Position numbers and translations under genes: made by a program. The notes beneath the pieces were generated by a model. The model ran no database searches and was not told where the DNA came from. It saw only the letters and a program-made list of their open reading frames with translations. A stretch of DNA of 64,000 nucleotides from Blattabacterium cuenoti (GTDB lineage Bacteria; Bacteroidota; Bacteroidia; Flavobacteriales; Blattabacteriaceae): the NCBI RefSeq assembly GCF_014252455.1, contig NZ_CP060245.1:24172-88171 (forward strand). The letters run 5' to 3'. Positions 50,058 to 59,871 of this stretch are shown piece by piece. Numbering within the stretch: the first letter of the stretch is position 1; every line of letters starts with the position of its first letter.

Positions 50058-50729
50058 AAAATTCATAATAGATTTATTAGATCCAAAAAGTGTTAATATA
50101 TCCCCCTTTTGTAAAATAGTATCTCCAGTTACTAATCCTATAACTTTCCTTTCATAATTTTTTTTAGAAGATATAATAGTATTTTTAAAATCTCTGATAA
50201 CAGTTATTAAAGAAACGGAATATTTTTGTATCAATCTTAAACTTTTTACTTTTTTTTCATTAAAAGAATATGGAGAAAAAACTTCTGCAATAGAATGTTT
50301 ATTATCTACTCTAAAATAATCTAAAGCATAATTAAAAGATATTTGTTTAGTTAATCTAAAGGCTGCGTCTTTTTCCGGATGAATAATATTATTAATTCCC
50401 ATAGCTTCTAATATAGTATCATGTATTTTTGATAAAGATCGACTAATAATTCTCAAATGTTTATATTTTTTTAAAATAGCAGTAGTTACTATAGATGATC
50501 CTTCATTTTCACCAATGGCGACAATCCCTAAATCAGCTTGTTGAATAGGTAATATTTTATAAGCAGATTCATTATTAGCATCCATACATACAACATTAGC
50601 TATATGATCTTTTAATAAATCAACTTTTTCCATTTTATGATCTACACCAAATACTTCATGACCATTATCTGTTAAATTTAAAGCTAAAGATCTTCCAAAA
50701 TTTCCTAAACCAATAATAATAATTTTCAT
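50043..50729 (-). CDS. trkA: Potassium uptake regulatory protein TrkA/KtrA (RCK domain)
   Basis: A 228-residue RCK protein: Rossmann NAD/ATP-binding N domain ('IIIGLGNFGRSLALNLTDNG', 'EVFGVDHKMEKVD', 'ADLGIVAIGENEGSS') and a C-terminal TrkA_C domain ('GDILTLFGSNKS'). It gates the Trk/Ktr channel subunit encoded directly upstream (3 bp apart), controlling K+ uptake and turgor. One RCK unit, so KtrA-like in size. Confidence 0.9.
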   Translation of the reverse strand: MKIIIIGLGNFGRSLALNLTDNGHEVFGVDHKMEKVDLLKDHIANVVCMDANNESAYKILPIQQADLGIVAIGENEGSSIVTTAILKKYKHLRIISRSLSKIHDTILEAMGINNIIHPEKDAAFRLTKQISFNYALDYFRVDNKHSIAEVFSPYSFNEKKVKSLRLIQKYSVSLITVIRDFKNTIISSKKNYERKVIGLVTGDTILQKGDILTLFGSNKSIMNFVKIK

Positions 50730-50732
50730 ATA

Positions 50733-52481
50733 TTAATGAATTAGAATATTTTCTTTAGGATATCGGTAATAATAATGAGAAATTTTTCTATTTTTTAATA
50801 ATCCTACCATAATATTAAAAAAACCAATTCTTCCTAAAAACATTAAAATAATTAAAACTAATTTACTTCCATTAGATAAATTAGAAGTAATGCCTAAAGA
50901 TAAACCTACAGTAGAAAAAGCAGAAAAAACTTCAAAAGTTATAAATAAAATATCTTCTTTAGGATCTAAAAAAAGAATGATTAAAATACTTATATATATA
51001 GCAATTAACGATAAAATAATAATAGAAAAAGACAGTCTAATAGATTCTGAAGATATTTCTTTTCTTTGAATTTCTAATCTCTCTTTTCCTTTAGATAAAG
51101 AAATAATATTCATTAATGCTAATGCAAAAGTACTCGTTTTAATTCCTCCACCTGTAGAAGCTGGAGATGCTCCTATCCACATTAAAAAAATAGTAAATAC
51201 TATAGTTAATGGGGCCCATTGATTCATATTTAATACTTGAAATCCAGCAGTTCTAGATGTAGCAGAAGAAAAAAATGAAGAGATCCACTTTCCTGTATAA
51301 GTAGTATGCTCTAAAAGAGAGCTATGATATTCACTAATATAATAAAAAATAGTACCTAATAAAAGTAAACTAAAAGTAGTAAATACTACAATTTTTGTAT
51401 TTAAAGTAACAATATGTACTGGATTCCTAAAATATTCATCTTTAAATATTTTATAAATATATTTTTTTAATGTTAACCATATATATGTAAAAAAATTAAA
51501 TAAAATATTAAACCCTATTCCTCCTAATATTAATAAACAAGCAATAATAAACTGTAATAAATAATTAAATCTTATAGATTCAGAATAAAGACCTTTACTA
51601 AGAGTAGAAAAACCACTATTACAAAAAGCAGATATAGAATGAAAAATAGAAAAAAATAATGGACTATCAGATTCTAAAATATTTTGTTCTTGAATAGAAA
51701 AATAAATTAATAAAGCTCCTGTAATTTCTACTATTAAAGTAAATAATACTACTTTTACAGATAAACTAAGAACATTAGTTGTTTTTTTTGTATTTAAAAA
51801 GTTACTAATATAAATCCCTTCTCTAAAAGAAAAACCATCTCTAAAAAAATAACTGAGAAAAGAAGTAATTGTTAAAATCCCTAATCCTCCAAGTTCTATT
51901 AAAATTAATATTATCACTTTTCCTAAAAAAGTAAAATCTTTAGATGTATCTAAAACAACTAATCCAGTTACACATACAGCGCTAGTAGAAGTAAATAAAG
52001 CATCTATAAATGATATTTTTTTTACAGTAGATGTTGGTAGCATTAAAAAAATAGATCCTAAAAAAGATAAAAAAATAAAACTAGTAATAAAAATAAAAAC
52101 AGGATTATGTATTTTAACATATATTATATTTCGTAGAAAATAAGTAATACGAATTAATATATATAAAGTTAAACTTACTAATAAAAGGTTTTTTATATCT
52201 AAAAAATTTTTTTTATAAAAAAAAATTTTTATAATCGATAAAAAAATAGAAGGAATTAAAATCATAAAAGATAAAAAAATCATTGATTTCAATTTTTTAT
52301 CCACTTTTTTTTCAAAAAAAATATAAAAATGTAAAATACTTAATAAAAATACAAAGAATATAAGTACTCCAATATTTAAAAATTCATTAATATAAGTTTT
52401 CCATCCTAATGATATAATAATATATATAAATATAATTGGGGTAATAAAAGGTAATATATTTCGTAGTTTAAACTGATTCAT
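50733..52481 (-). CDS. Trk/Ktr potassium transporter membrane subunit
   Basis: A 582-residue polytopic K+ translocating subunit of the SKT superfamily. After several N-terminal helices, repeated P-loop units are visible: 'DALFTSTSAVCVTGLVVLDT', 'ISAFCNSGFSTL', 'SATSRTAGFQVLNMNQW' and 'FSAFSTVGLSLGI', each with a filter glycine. The N-terminal extension (about 150 residues) is longer than in KtrB. It is cotranscribed with trkA. Confidence 0.9.
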   Translation of the reverse strand: MNQFKLRNILPFITPIIFIYIIISLGWKTYINEFLNIGVLIFFVFLLSILHFYIFFEKKVDKKLKSMIFLSFMILIPSIFLSIIKIFFYKKNFLDIKNLLLVSLTLYILIRITYFLRNIIYVKIHNPVFIFITSFIFLSFLGSIFLMLPTSTVKKISFIDALFTSTSAVCVTGLVVLDTSKDFTFLGKVIILILIELGGLGILTITSFLSYFFRDGFSFREGIYISNFLNTKKTTNVLSLSVKVVLFTLIVEITGALLIYFSIQEQNILESDSPLFFSIFHSISAFCNSGFSTLSKGLYSESIRFNYLLQFIIACLLILGGIGFNILFNFFTYIWLTLKKYIYKIFKDEYFRNPVHIVTLNTKIVVFTTFSLLLLGTIFYYISEYHSSLLEHTTYTGKWISSFFSSATSRTAGFQVLNMNQWAPLTIVFTIFLMWIGASPASTGGGIKTSTFALALMNIISLSKGKERLEIQRKEISSESIRLSFSIIILSLIAIYISILIILFLDPKEDILFITFEVFSAFSTVGLSLGITSNLSNGSKLVLIILMFLGRIGFFNIMVGLLKNRKISHYYYRYPKENILIH

Positions 52482-52583
52482 TTATTAAAATATTATAAAT
52501 CATTTAATTTTTTATTTATATATAATTTTTTCAATTATAGTATAAATAAATTTTTTTAATGTAATTTTATAAAAATTTATTAT

Positions 52584-53231
52584 TTATAAATAAAAAGGAA
52601 TAAAATTTTCAATTTTATTAAATTTTTTATCACAAAATTTAATATAAGAAAGTAAAGACATTTCCATTGAAGATGGATAAATATGAGAAATAAAATAAAA
52701 ATTATCTATTAATAAATTTTTTACTGGAAAATCTATATCTCCAAAATAATATACTTTTTGATTTTTAGTAATAGAAGTAATATTATTAAAATAATTATTA
52801 TTAAATTTTTTTATAGAAATAGGAGTTAACATAATTTTTGAACTATTAAATAAAGAAGTATAAAATAAATCTAATTTAGCATGTATCATTGGATTTAAAA
52901 ATCCATCTTTTACATTTATTTTATGAATCATAATAGTTAAAGAATCTAATGATATTAATGGAATGCCTAAAGAATAACATAATCCTTTAGCAGCAGCCAC
53001 TCCTATTCTTAAAGAAGTATAGGCTCCTGGGCCTTTATTAACACAAATGGATTTTAAATCTTTTATATTTATTTTAGAAATTTTTATTGCATTTTGTATA
53101 AATGTGTGTAATTTTTTAGAATGAATATTTTCTTCTGAATGTTCTTCTATAAAGATTAAACATGTTCCATTTTTAGCAATACTAATTGAACAATTTTTTG
53201 TAGAAGTCTCTATATTAAGGATTAAAGACAT
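52584..53231 (-). CDS. tsaB: tRNA threonylcarbamoyladenosine biosynthesis protein TsaB
   Basis: A 215-residue ASKHA-fold partner of TsaD. 'LILNIETSTKNCSISIAKNG' and 'VNKGPGAYTSLRIGVAAAKG' are diagnostic. I take ATG 53231 as the start, since the frame reaches a TTG at 53240 only. The protein stabilises TsaD (7716) in t6A synthesis. It is divergent from nadE. Confidence 0.92.
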   Translation of the reverse strand: MSLILNIETSTKNCSISIAKNGTCLIFIEEHSEENIHSKKLHTFIQNAIKISKINIKDLKSICVNKGPGAYTSLRIGVAAAKGLCYSLGIPLISLDSLTIMIHKINVKDGFLNPMIHAKLDLFYTSLFNSSKIMLTPISIKKFNNNYFNNITSITKNQKVYYFGDIDFPVKNLLIDNFYFISHIYPSSMEMSLLSYIKFCDKKFNKIENFIPFYL

Positions 53232-53278
53232 TTTTATCAATTTTAATTTAAAGATAAAATATATAAAATTAATTCAAT

Positions 53279-54100
53279 ATGATAAATGAAAAAAAAGTCA
53301 TTAACTATATAGTTACTTGGTTAAAAAAATATATAAAAAAATCTAAATCTAATGGATTTATTATTGGCATATCAGGAGGAATAGATTCTGCAGTAACATC
53401 TATGTTGTTAGCTATGACAAAATTTCCTACTCTAACATTAGAAATGCCTATTTTAGAAAAAAAAAATTTATTATCTAATCAACATATAAATTTTTTAAAA
53501 TCTAGATTTTTAAATGTTAATCATCTTAAAAAAGATTTATCTACTTTATATACTACTTTTTATAAAATAATATCTCATACAAAACATAAAAAAATAAAAA
53601 ATCAATCTTTATCATTAGCAAATACAAAATCTCGTATCCGTATGATCACTTTATATTATTACGCAAATTTAAAAAATTATTTAGTTGTAGGAACTGGAAA
53701 TAAAGTAGAAGATTTTGGTGTTGGTTTTTTTACAAAATATGGAGATGGAGGAGTTGATATCCATCCTATAGCAGATTTAAATAAAAGCGAAGTACGTCTT
53801 ATAGCTAAAGAGTTAAATATTTTAAATAGTATACAAAAAGCTATTCCTACAGATGGTTTATGGGATGATAAAAGATCTGATGAAGAACAATTAAAAGCTA
53901 CTTATGAAGAATTAGAATGGGCTATGAAAATTACAGAAAAAAAAAAAAATATTTTCATTAATCCATCTATGAATTTAGAAAAAAAAAATATAATAAAAAA
54001 ATATAAAAATTTACATAACAAAAATAAACATAAAATTATTCCTATTCCAATATGTAAAATTCCTTCTTTTTTAAAAAAAAATAAAAACAGTCTACAATAA
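53279..54100 (+). CDS. nadE: NH3-dependent NAD+ synthase
   Basis: A 273-residue enzyme without a glutaminase domain, so it uses ammonia. The PP-loop is 'GISGGIDSAVTSM'. Other family blocks: 'LVVGTGNKVEDFGVGFFTKY', 'GDGGVDIHPIADLNKSEVR' and 'IPTDGLWDDKRSDEEQL'. It converts deamido-NAD to NAD. Two hairpins follow its end. Confidence 0.93.
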   Translation: MINEKKVINYIVTWLKKYIKKSKSNGFIIGISGGIDSAVTSMLLAMTKFPTLTLEMPILEKKNLLSNQHINFLKSRFLNVNHLKKDLSTLYTTFYKIISHTKHKKIKNQSLSLANTKSRIRMITLYYYANLKNYLVVGTGNKVEDFGVGFFTKYGDGGVDIHPIADLNKSEVRLIAKELNILNSIQKAIPTDGLWDDKRSDEEQLKATYEELEWAMKITEKKKNIFINPSMNLEKKNIIKKYKNLHNKNKHKIIPIPICKIPSFLKKNKNSLQ

Positions 54101-54129
54101 ATAGACTAATTACTACTAGTTAGTAGTAA
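54089..54129 (+). terminator. Tandem hairpins at the end of nadE, probable terminator
   Basis: First hairpin: AGTCTA (54089-54094), loop of 7 containing the nadE stop, TAGACT (54102-54107). Second: TTACTACT, loop AGTT, AGTAGTAA (54110-54129), followed by CTATTTTTTATTC. The second, with a T-rich run after it, has the form of an intrinsic terminator. Confidence 0.6.
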
Positions 54130-54180
54130 CTATTTTTTATTCTTATTTTTTAATAATTTATAGTAATTATATCCTTTTCG

Positions 54181-54188
54181 TACCTTTG
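54181..54188 (+). promoter_or_regulatory. Bacteroidota-type -7 promoter element upstream of folE
   Basis: TACCTTTG is an exact TAnnTTTG match, 78 bp before the folE ATG and after the nadE terminator. It is identical to the element before gcvP. No clear -33 TTG. Confidence 0.5.
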
Positions 54189-54266
54189 TTTATTAGATAA
54201 AATATGATACAAAAAATTTTTTACACTTTATAAAATTATGTAACTCCATTATGGAACAAGTACTTT

Positions 54267-54845
54267 ATGATAAGTGATGAAGAAAAAATTCAAAAAATAA
54301 AAAAACATTTTTTTCATATTATGAAAATATTAGGATTAAATATGAATGATGATAGTATACGTAATACTCCTCTACGTGTAGCAAAAATGTTTATAAAAGA
54401 AATCTTTAGTGGTCTTAATTCAAAAAATTATCCTAATTTATCAACTTTTGAAAATAAATATCAATATAATCATATTTTAATAGAAAAAAATATTACAGTT
54501 TATTCTACTTGTGAACATCATTTTCTTCCTATTGTAGGAAAAGCTCATATTGGTTATATTTCTAAAGGAAAAATAATTGGTCTTTCTAAAATTAATAGAA
54601 TTGTAAATTTTTATGCAAAAAGACCACAAGTTCAAGAACGACTTACTATACAAATTGTTCAATCTTTAAAAAAAATACTTGATACAAAAGATGTTGCTTG
54701 TGTTATAGATGCAAAACATTTATGTGTAAATTCTCGTGGAATTAAAGATATAGAAACTAGTACTATTACTACTGAATTAATAGGAGATTTTAAAAACAAT
54801 TCAGAAATAAAAAAAGATTTTTTTCATTATATAGGAATTTATTAA
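54267..54845 (+). CDS. folE: GTP cyclohydrolase I
   Basis: A 192-residue enzyme opening the folate pathway, converting GTP to dihydroneopterin triphosphate. The zinc and active-site block is 'YSTCEHHFLPIVGKAHIGYI'; 'NRIVNFYAKRPQVQERLT' and 'HLCVNSRGIKDIETSTITTE' are the remaining signatures, with the zinc Cys in 'HLCVNSRG'. It is 3 bp upstream of cysS. Confidence 0.94.
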   Translation: MISDEEKIQKIKKHFFHIMKILGLNMNDDSIRNTPLRVAKMFIKEIFSGLNSKNYPNLSTFENKYQYNHILIEKNITVYSTCEHHFLPIVGKAHIGYISKGKIIGLSKINRIVNFYAKRPQVQERLTIQIVQSLKKILDTKDVACVIDAKHLCVNSRGIKDIETSTITTELIGDFKNNSEIKKDFFHYIGIY

Positions 54846-54848
54846 TTA

Positions 54849-56291
54849 ATGAATATATATATATATAATACTATAACTAAAAAAAAAGAATTATTTTTAC
54901 CTATCCATAAAAATTGTATAGGAATTTATGTTTGTGGTCCAACAGTATATAATCATATACATTTAGGAAATTGTAGAACTTTTATTTTTTTTGATTTAAT
55001 TTTTCGTTATTTTAAACATTTAGGTTATAAAATTCGTTATATTAGAAACATTACGGATGTAGGACATTTAGAAAATGAAAATGGAGACGATAAAATTTAT
55101 AAAAAATCTTGTATAGAGGGGATAGAACCTATGGAAATAGTTCAAAAATATACTCTTTCTTTTCATCATATTTTAACTATTTTCAATACTGTTCCTCCTA
55201 ATATTGAACCTACAGCTACTGGTCATATTATAGAACAAATTGATCTTATTAAAAAATTAATTAAAAAAAAATTAGCTTACGAAAAAAATGGTTCTGTTTA
55301 CTTTGATATTAAAAAATATAATCAATTATTTAATTTGAAGTATGGAATACTTAGTCATAATAAAATAGATTCTTTGTTTTCTAAACAACAATTTTTTTTA
55401 AAAGATAAACGTCATTTTCAAGATTTTTCTTTATGGAAAAAAGCTAAACCAAATCATATTATGAATTGGAATTCTCCATGGGGAAAAGGTTTTCCAGGAT
55501 GGCATATAGAATGTACTGCGATGAGTACAAAATATTTAGGAAATATATTTGATATTCATGGAGGTGGAGTAGATTTAAAATTTCCTCATCATGAATGTGA
55601 ATTAGCACAATCTATAGGAATTTATAATAATAAATTGGCAAATTATTGGATGCACACAAATATGTTAACTTTGAATGGGAAAAAAATGAGTAAATCTACG
55701 GGAAATTTTTTTTCATTAAAAGATTTAATAATAAAAAAACATGATCATAAATCTTTTCATCCAACTATTATTAGATTTTTTATTTTAAAAACTCATTATC
55801 GTAATTTATTAAATTTTTCTAAAAAAGGGCTTTTAGATGCTGAAAAAGGATATTATCGTTTAATGAAAATAATAAAAATTTTAAAATATTTACCTCAAAA
55901 TACAAAAAAAATAAATAAAAAAAATTACATTTTTGATGTTTATAAATGGATCAAAGATTGTTATCTCGCTATTAATGATGATTTTAATACTCCTTTATTA
56001 ATTTCTCATTTATTTAAAATATATCACATTGTTAATTATAATATAGAAATTTCTCATTTACATTTATTAAGTAAATATATAAAATATTTTATATTTGATA
56101 TTATGGGTCTTCAAATTATTAAAAATAATATTTTTGAAGAAACTTCTAATAAATTGAAAATATTAACTGAACAATTAATTAAAATTAGAATAGAAGAAAG
56201 AAAAAAAAAGCATTGGATTTTTTCAGATAAAATTAGAGATATTCTTTCTAATATAGGAATTTCATTACATGATGATAAGTTCTCATCATAA
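54849..56291 (+). CDS. cysS: Cysteine--tRNA ligase
   Basis: A 480-residue class I synthetase. The zinc Cys and HIGH-like motif are in 'GIYVCGPTVYNHIHLGNCRT', further zinc ligands in 'GFPGWHIECTAMS' and 'PHHECELAQS', and KMSKS in 'NGKKMSKSTGNFFS'. Full length, all motifs present. Its stop overlaps that of the trans-sulfuration gene by 6 bp. Confidence 0.95.
   Translation: MNIYIYNTITKKKELFLPIHKNCIGIYVCGPTVYNHIHLGNCRTFIFFDLIFRYFKHLGYKIRYIRNITDVGHLENENGDDKIYKKSCIEGIEPMEIVQKYTLSFHHILTIFNTVPPNIEPTATGHIIEQIDLIKKLIKKKLAYEKNGSVYFDIKKYNQLFNLKYGILSHNKIDSLFSKQQFFLKDKRHFQDFSLWKKAKPNHIMNWNSPWGKGFPGWHIECTAMSTKYLGNIFDIHGGGVDLKFPHHECELAQSIGIYNNKLANYWMHTNMLTLNGKKMSKSTGNFFSLKDLIIKKHDHKSFHPTIIRFFILKTHYRNLLNFSKKGLLDAEKGYYRLMKIIKILKYLPQNTKKINKKNYIFDVYKWIKDCYLAINDDFNTPLLISHLFKIYHIVNYNIEISHLHLLSKYIKYFIFDIMGLQIIKNNIFEETSNKLKILTEQLIKIRIEERKKKHWIFSDKIRDILSNIGISLHDDKFSS
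56269..56289. terminator. Inverted repeat at the overlapping stops of cysS and the gamma-synthase gene
   Basis: ATGATGA, loop TAAGTTC, TCATCAT: a perfect 7-bp stem inside the last codons of both convergent genes. It could terminate both transcripts, though the coding overlap alone might create it. Confidence 0.4.
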
Positions 56292-57446
56292 TAAATTTAA
56301 AGAATTTTTAAGATCTTTAATAAGATCTTCTATATTTTCTATTCCAAGAGATAAACGTATCAGTGAATTATTAATACCTGCCTTTTTTCTAATTTTTATA
56401 GGAGTAGATTTATGAGTCATCGTTGCTGGATGACAAATTAAACTTTTTGTCCCTCCTAAACTTTCTGCTAATTTAAATAATTTAGTAGCAATTACTACTT
56501 TTTTAGCTTCTTCTATAGTATCTCTTTTAAGACTAAAAGAAACTATTCCTCCAAAATATCGTTGTTGTTTTTTTGCAATAAAATGATTTTTATGATTATA
56601 TAACCCTGGGTAATAAACTTGATCTATACAGGTATTTTTAATTTTTTCTTTTTCTAAAAAAGACGCTATTTTAAAAGCATTATATGATTGTTTTTTTATA
56701 CGTAAATATAAAGTTTGACATCCTCGGATAGTTAACCAACAATCAATAGGAGATAAAACTCCTCCAGTAGAATTTTGAATATATTTTAATTTTTCATATA
56801 AATCTGCATTTTTTACTGTAATTAATCCAGCTAATACATCTGAATGTCCTGCTAAATATTTCGTAGCACTATGAATTACAATATCTGCTCCTAAATTTAA
56901 AGGATTTTGAATAGCTGGAGAAGAAAAAGTATTATCTACTACTATAATAATATTGGAATTTAATTTTTTAGATTTATTACTAATATATTTTATATCAGAT
57001 ATTTTTAAAGTAGGATTTGTAGGGGTTTCCAACCAAATCATTTTAATTTTAGGAGTTATCATGGATAAAATATTTTCAGAACAAGTAGTATCTATAAAAT
57101 GAGTAATAATCCCTAATTTTTTATATAAATTTAATAAACGAAAAGTTCCCCCATAAATATCATCTATAGCTAATATTTCATCTTTATATTGTAATAATTT
57201 AACAACAGCATCTACCGCTGCTAAACCAGAAGAAAATGCTAAACTAGCATATCCATTTTCTAAATGGGTAATTAAATTTTCTAATATTTTTCTAGTAGGA
57301 TTATTTGTTCTTGTATAATCAAATCCTTTGTGAATTCCAGGAGATTCTTGAACATAAGTAGAAGTTTGATATATAGGAGTAGAAATAGATCCTGTAAGAG
57401 GGTCAGATAATATGTTATGAATTAGTTTTGTTTCTTCCTTCATCAT
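56286..57446 (-). CDS. PLP-dependent trans-sulfuration enzyme (cystathionine gamma-synthase/lyase family)
   Basis: A 386-residue Cys/Met metabolism PLP enzyme. 'DYTRTNNPTRKILENLITHL' and 'AFSSGLAAVDAV' bind PLP phosphate; the Schiff-base lysine is in 'HSATKYLAGHSDVLAG'; 'AESLGGTKSLICHPATMTH' is the C-terminal signature. Sequence alone does not separate gamma-synthase from gamma-lyase. It participates in cysteine/methionine interconversion, sensible for an endosymbiont that recycles nitrogen and sulfur amino acids. It could start at either of two consecutive ATG codons. Confidence 0.9.
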   Translation of the reverse strand: MMKEETKLIHNILSDPLTGSISTPIYQTSTYVQESPGIHKGFDYTRTNNPTRKILENLITHLENGYASLAFSSGLAAVDAVVKLLQYKDEILAIDDIYGGTFRLLNLYKKLGIITHFIDTTCSENILSMITPKIKMIWLETPTNPTLKISDIKYISNKSKKLNSNIIIVVDNTFSSPAIQNPLNLGADIVIHSATKYLAGHSDVLAGLITVKNADLYEKLKYIQNSTGGVLSPIDCWLTIRGCQTLYLRIKKQSYNAFKIASFLEKEKIKNTCIDQVYYPGLYNHKNHFIAKKQQRYFGGIVSFSLKRDTIEEAKKVVIATKLFKLAESLGGTKSLICHPATMTHKSTPIKIRKKAGINNSLIRLSLGIENIEDLIKDLKNSLNLL

Positions 57447-57631
57447 GAAAAATTTTGCACATTTTTATTTATATACAAATTTACTTTTTCAATTTTAAAA
57501 ATGAAAATTATAAAAATTCATTTTTTCTAAAAAAAAATATAAATTTGTTTCCTATTTTATTTATTTTGAAATTAATATTCTATTTCTTATTTATTTTTTT
57601 TAATATTCTTTTTATTAAAGAAAAAAAAAAA

Positions 57632-58585
57632 ATGGATTTATCTAATACCATTATTGAACATGTTAGTGATTCTCATGAATGGATTTTTATAGGTAATTAT
57701 GAAAAAGGAATTATATTATCTTTACCAATTATATTATGGAATAATGGATGGGAATTTTTTTTATCTCATCAATTTTCTAATAAAAAAATAGTAAAAGGAA
57801 AATATGGATATTATAAAATTTTTAAAAATACAATATATAAAACTAATTCCATTGGTTATTTAAATTTAGATACAAAAGGAAAACCAACAAATGATAAACC
57901 ATGGGATTTTTCCATAACAAAAAATGTTGTATCTATTTTATTCTCATTTTTTATATTATGTTTTATTTTTATAATAATGGCTAAAAAATATAAAAATTCT
58001 CAAATTAAATGGCCTCTAGGAATTCTTTTAGAATTTTTAATTTTATTTATTCGTAATAAAATTATTATTCCAAATATTGGAAAAAAAAAATATAAAAATT
58101 ATTTACATTTTTTATTAACTATATTTTTTTTTATATTAATAAATAATTTATTAGGTCTTATTCCCATATTTCCAAATGTGACAGGGAATATTAGTATTAC
58201 GTTATCTTTAGCTTTTTTTATTTTTATTATAACTAATATTAATGCTAATAAAAATTATTGGAAACATATTTTTTGGATGCCTAATGTTCCTATAGTGATA
58301 AAGTTTTTGTTAGCTCCTATAGAATTTATTGGTATTTTTATTCGTCCATTAACTTTAAGTATTCGTTTATTTGCTAATATTACTGCAGGACATATTCTTA
58401 TATTAAGTTTTATTTGTCTAATTTTTATTTTTAAAAATTTTTTAATTGCTAGTTTTTCTATTTTTTTTGGTTTTTTTATTTTTTTATTAGAAATCATGGT
58501 TTCTTTTTTACAAGCTTTTATTTTTACAACTTTATCTGCATTACTTATAGGATTATCTGTAAAAAATTATGAATGTAAAAAATAA
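57632..58585 (+). CDS. atpB: F1Fo ATP synthase subunit a
   Basis: This subunit forms the proton half-channels of Fo. The essential Arg is in 'LTLSIRLFANITAGHIL', with 'LLAPIEFIGIFIRPLTLS' before it. I list the first ATG (57632, 317 residues), but the frame stays open upstream to 57455, where only TTG could start. The extra sequence includes a hydrophobic stretch (LFPILFILKLIFYFLFIFFN) that resembles the N-terminal leader of Bacteroidota subunit a. An ATG at 57501 (MKIIKIHFF) would feed into it if one T were added. So the leader may be in use from a non-ATG start or may be a fresh break. A run of 12 A ends at the ATG. First gene of atpBEFHAG. Confidence 0.85.
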   Translation: MDLSNTIIEHVSDSHEWIFIGNYEKGIILSLPIILWNNGWEFFLSHQFSNKKIVKGKYGYYKIFKNTIYKTNSIGYLNLDTKGKPTNDKPWDFSITKNVVSILFSFFILCFIFIIMAKKYKNSQIKWPLGILLEFLILFIRNKIIIPNIGKKKYKNYLHFLLTIFFFILINNLLGLIPIFPNVTGNISITLSLAFFIFIITNINANKNYWKHIFWMPNVPIVIKFLLAPIEFIGIFIRPLTLSIRLFANITAGHILILSFICLIFIFKNFLIASFSIFFGFFIFLLEIMVSFLQAFIFTTLSALLIGLSVKNYECKK

Positions 58586-58600
58586 AAAATATATGATATT

Positions 58601-58828
58601 ATGTATATAGATTTAACTTACTCAGGATTAGCTGCATTAGGTGCTGGGCTTGCAGTTATAGGAGCGGGATTAGGAATTGGTAAAATTGGAAGGGCCGCAA
58701 TGGATGCTATTTCTAGACAACCTGAATCTTCAGGAAAGATACAAAATGCAATGATTATTGCTGCAGCTCTTATTGAAGGAGCAGCACTTTTTGGTATAGT
58801 AACTGCTTTATTGGCTGTTTTTAAATAA
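58601..58828 (+). CDS. atpE: F1Fo ATP synthase subunit c
   Basis: A 75-residue hairpin of two helices. The polar loop is 'AISRQPESSGKIQN' and the ion-binding carboxylate is the Glu in 'AALIEGAALFGIV'. The residue after it is Gly rather than the Ser/Thr usual in Na+ rings, and no Na+ motif is visible, so a proton ring is expected. Confidence 0.95.
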   Translation: MYIDLTYSGLAALGAGLAVIGAGLGIGKIGRAAMDAISRQPESSGKIQNAMIIAAALIEGAALFGIVTALLAVFK

Positions 58829-58835
58829 TTTTTTT

Positions 58836-59324
58836 ATGGATTTAGTTACTCCTTCTATAGGATTGGTAATTTGGCAATCTATAATATTTTTATTATTGAT
58901 ATTTTTTCTTTCTCAATATGCATGGAAACCTATCATGCAATTTATAGATAAAAGAGAAGAAAAAATTAGAAATTCTATAAAAAAAGCTGATTTAGCTAAA
59001 AATCAATTAAATATTGTTGAAAATAAAATTAATCAAATTTTAAAAGAAACTCGTATAAAAAGAGATTCAATTTTAAAAGATGCAATTAAAATGAGAGAAA
59101 AAATTAAAAATAAAGCTGTTCAAGAAGGGATTTTAGAGAAAAAAAAAATTCTTCAAGAATCAAAAAAAAATATACAATTAGAAAAAAAAACAGCTATACA
59201 AGAATTTAAAAATCAAATAGGAGATATTTCTATAAAAATTGCTGAAAAAATTTTAAAAAAAGAATTTGATACTAAAATTAATAATCAAGAAGAATGGTTA
59301 AAAAAATTAGTAAATAAATTATGA
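58836..59324 (+). CDS. atpF: F1Fo ATP synthase subunit b
   Basis: A 162-residue stalk protein with one N-terminal helix (IGLVIWQSIIFLLLIFFLSQ) followed by 'AWKPIMQFIDKREEKIRNSI', the canonical subunit b junction, then a long charged coiled coil to the end. It holds the stator against the F1 head. Eight bases after atpE. Confidence 0.93.
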   Translation: MDLVTPSIGLVIWQSIIFLLLIFFLSQYAWKPIMQFIDKREEKIRNSIKKADLAKNQLNIVENKINQILKETRIKRDSILKDAIKMREKIKNKAVQEGILEKKKILQESKKNIQLEKKTAIQEFKNQIGDISIKIAEKILKKEFDTKINNQEEWLKKLVNKL

Positions 59325-59327
59325 TAT

Positions 59328-59861
59328 ATGTTTAATAAAAAAAAAGTTATACAACATTATGCTAAAATTTTTTTTGAATTTTCTATAAATAATCAAGATT
59401 TTATTTTTCATAAAGTTCAACAAATCTCTTTTTTATTAAAAAATCATATTGAGTTAAATCAATTATTTTATACTTCATTATTAAGTACTGAAAAAAAAAT
59501 ACATATTGTAGAAAAATTATTTCATCATTTTGATCCTTCTATTCTTCATTTTATAAAATTTTTAATTATAAGAAAAAGAGAATATCTTACAAAAAAAATA
59601 TTTTTAAAATATAAAAAAATTTATCAAAAAAATAAAGGATTATTAAAATGTATTTTAATTTCTTCTCATACTTTAAATATAAATATTCAAAATATTATAA
59701 TACAAAAAATTACTAAATTAAAAAAAGATAAATATTTTATTATTCATAAAATAGATCCTTCTATTATTGGAGGATTTTTTCTTCGTATAGAATATAAAGA
59801 ATGGGATTTTAGTATTAAAAAACAATTATTTAATATTCAAAAATTATTAATAAATTCATAA
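59328..59861 (+). CDS. atpH: F1Fo ATP synthase subunit delta
   Basis: A 177-residue OSCP/delta protein: '[17 protein letters not shown]' opens the N domain and '[20 protein letters not shown]' is the family's C-terminal signature. It caps the stator on the alpha subunits. Very Lys/Phe/Ile-rich, as expected for weakly conserved proteins in this genome. Confidence 0.92.
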   Translation: MFNKKKVIQHYAKIFFEFSINNQDFIFHKVQQISFLLKNHIELNQLFYTSLLSTEKKIHIVEKLFHHFDPSILHFIKFLIIRKREYLTKKIFLKYKKIYQKNKGLLKCILISSHTLNINIQNIIIQKITKLKKDKYFIIHKIDPSIIGGFFLRIEYKEWDFSIKKQLFNIQKLLINS

Positions 59862-59871
59862 TCAAATTTTC

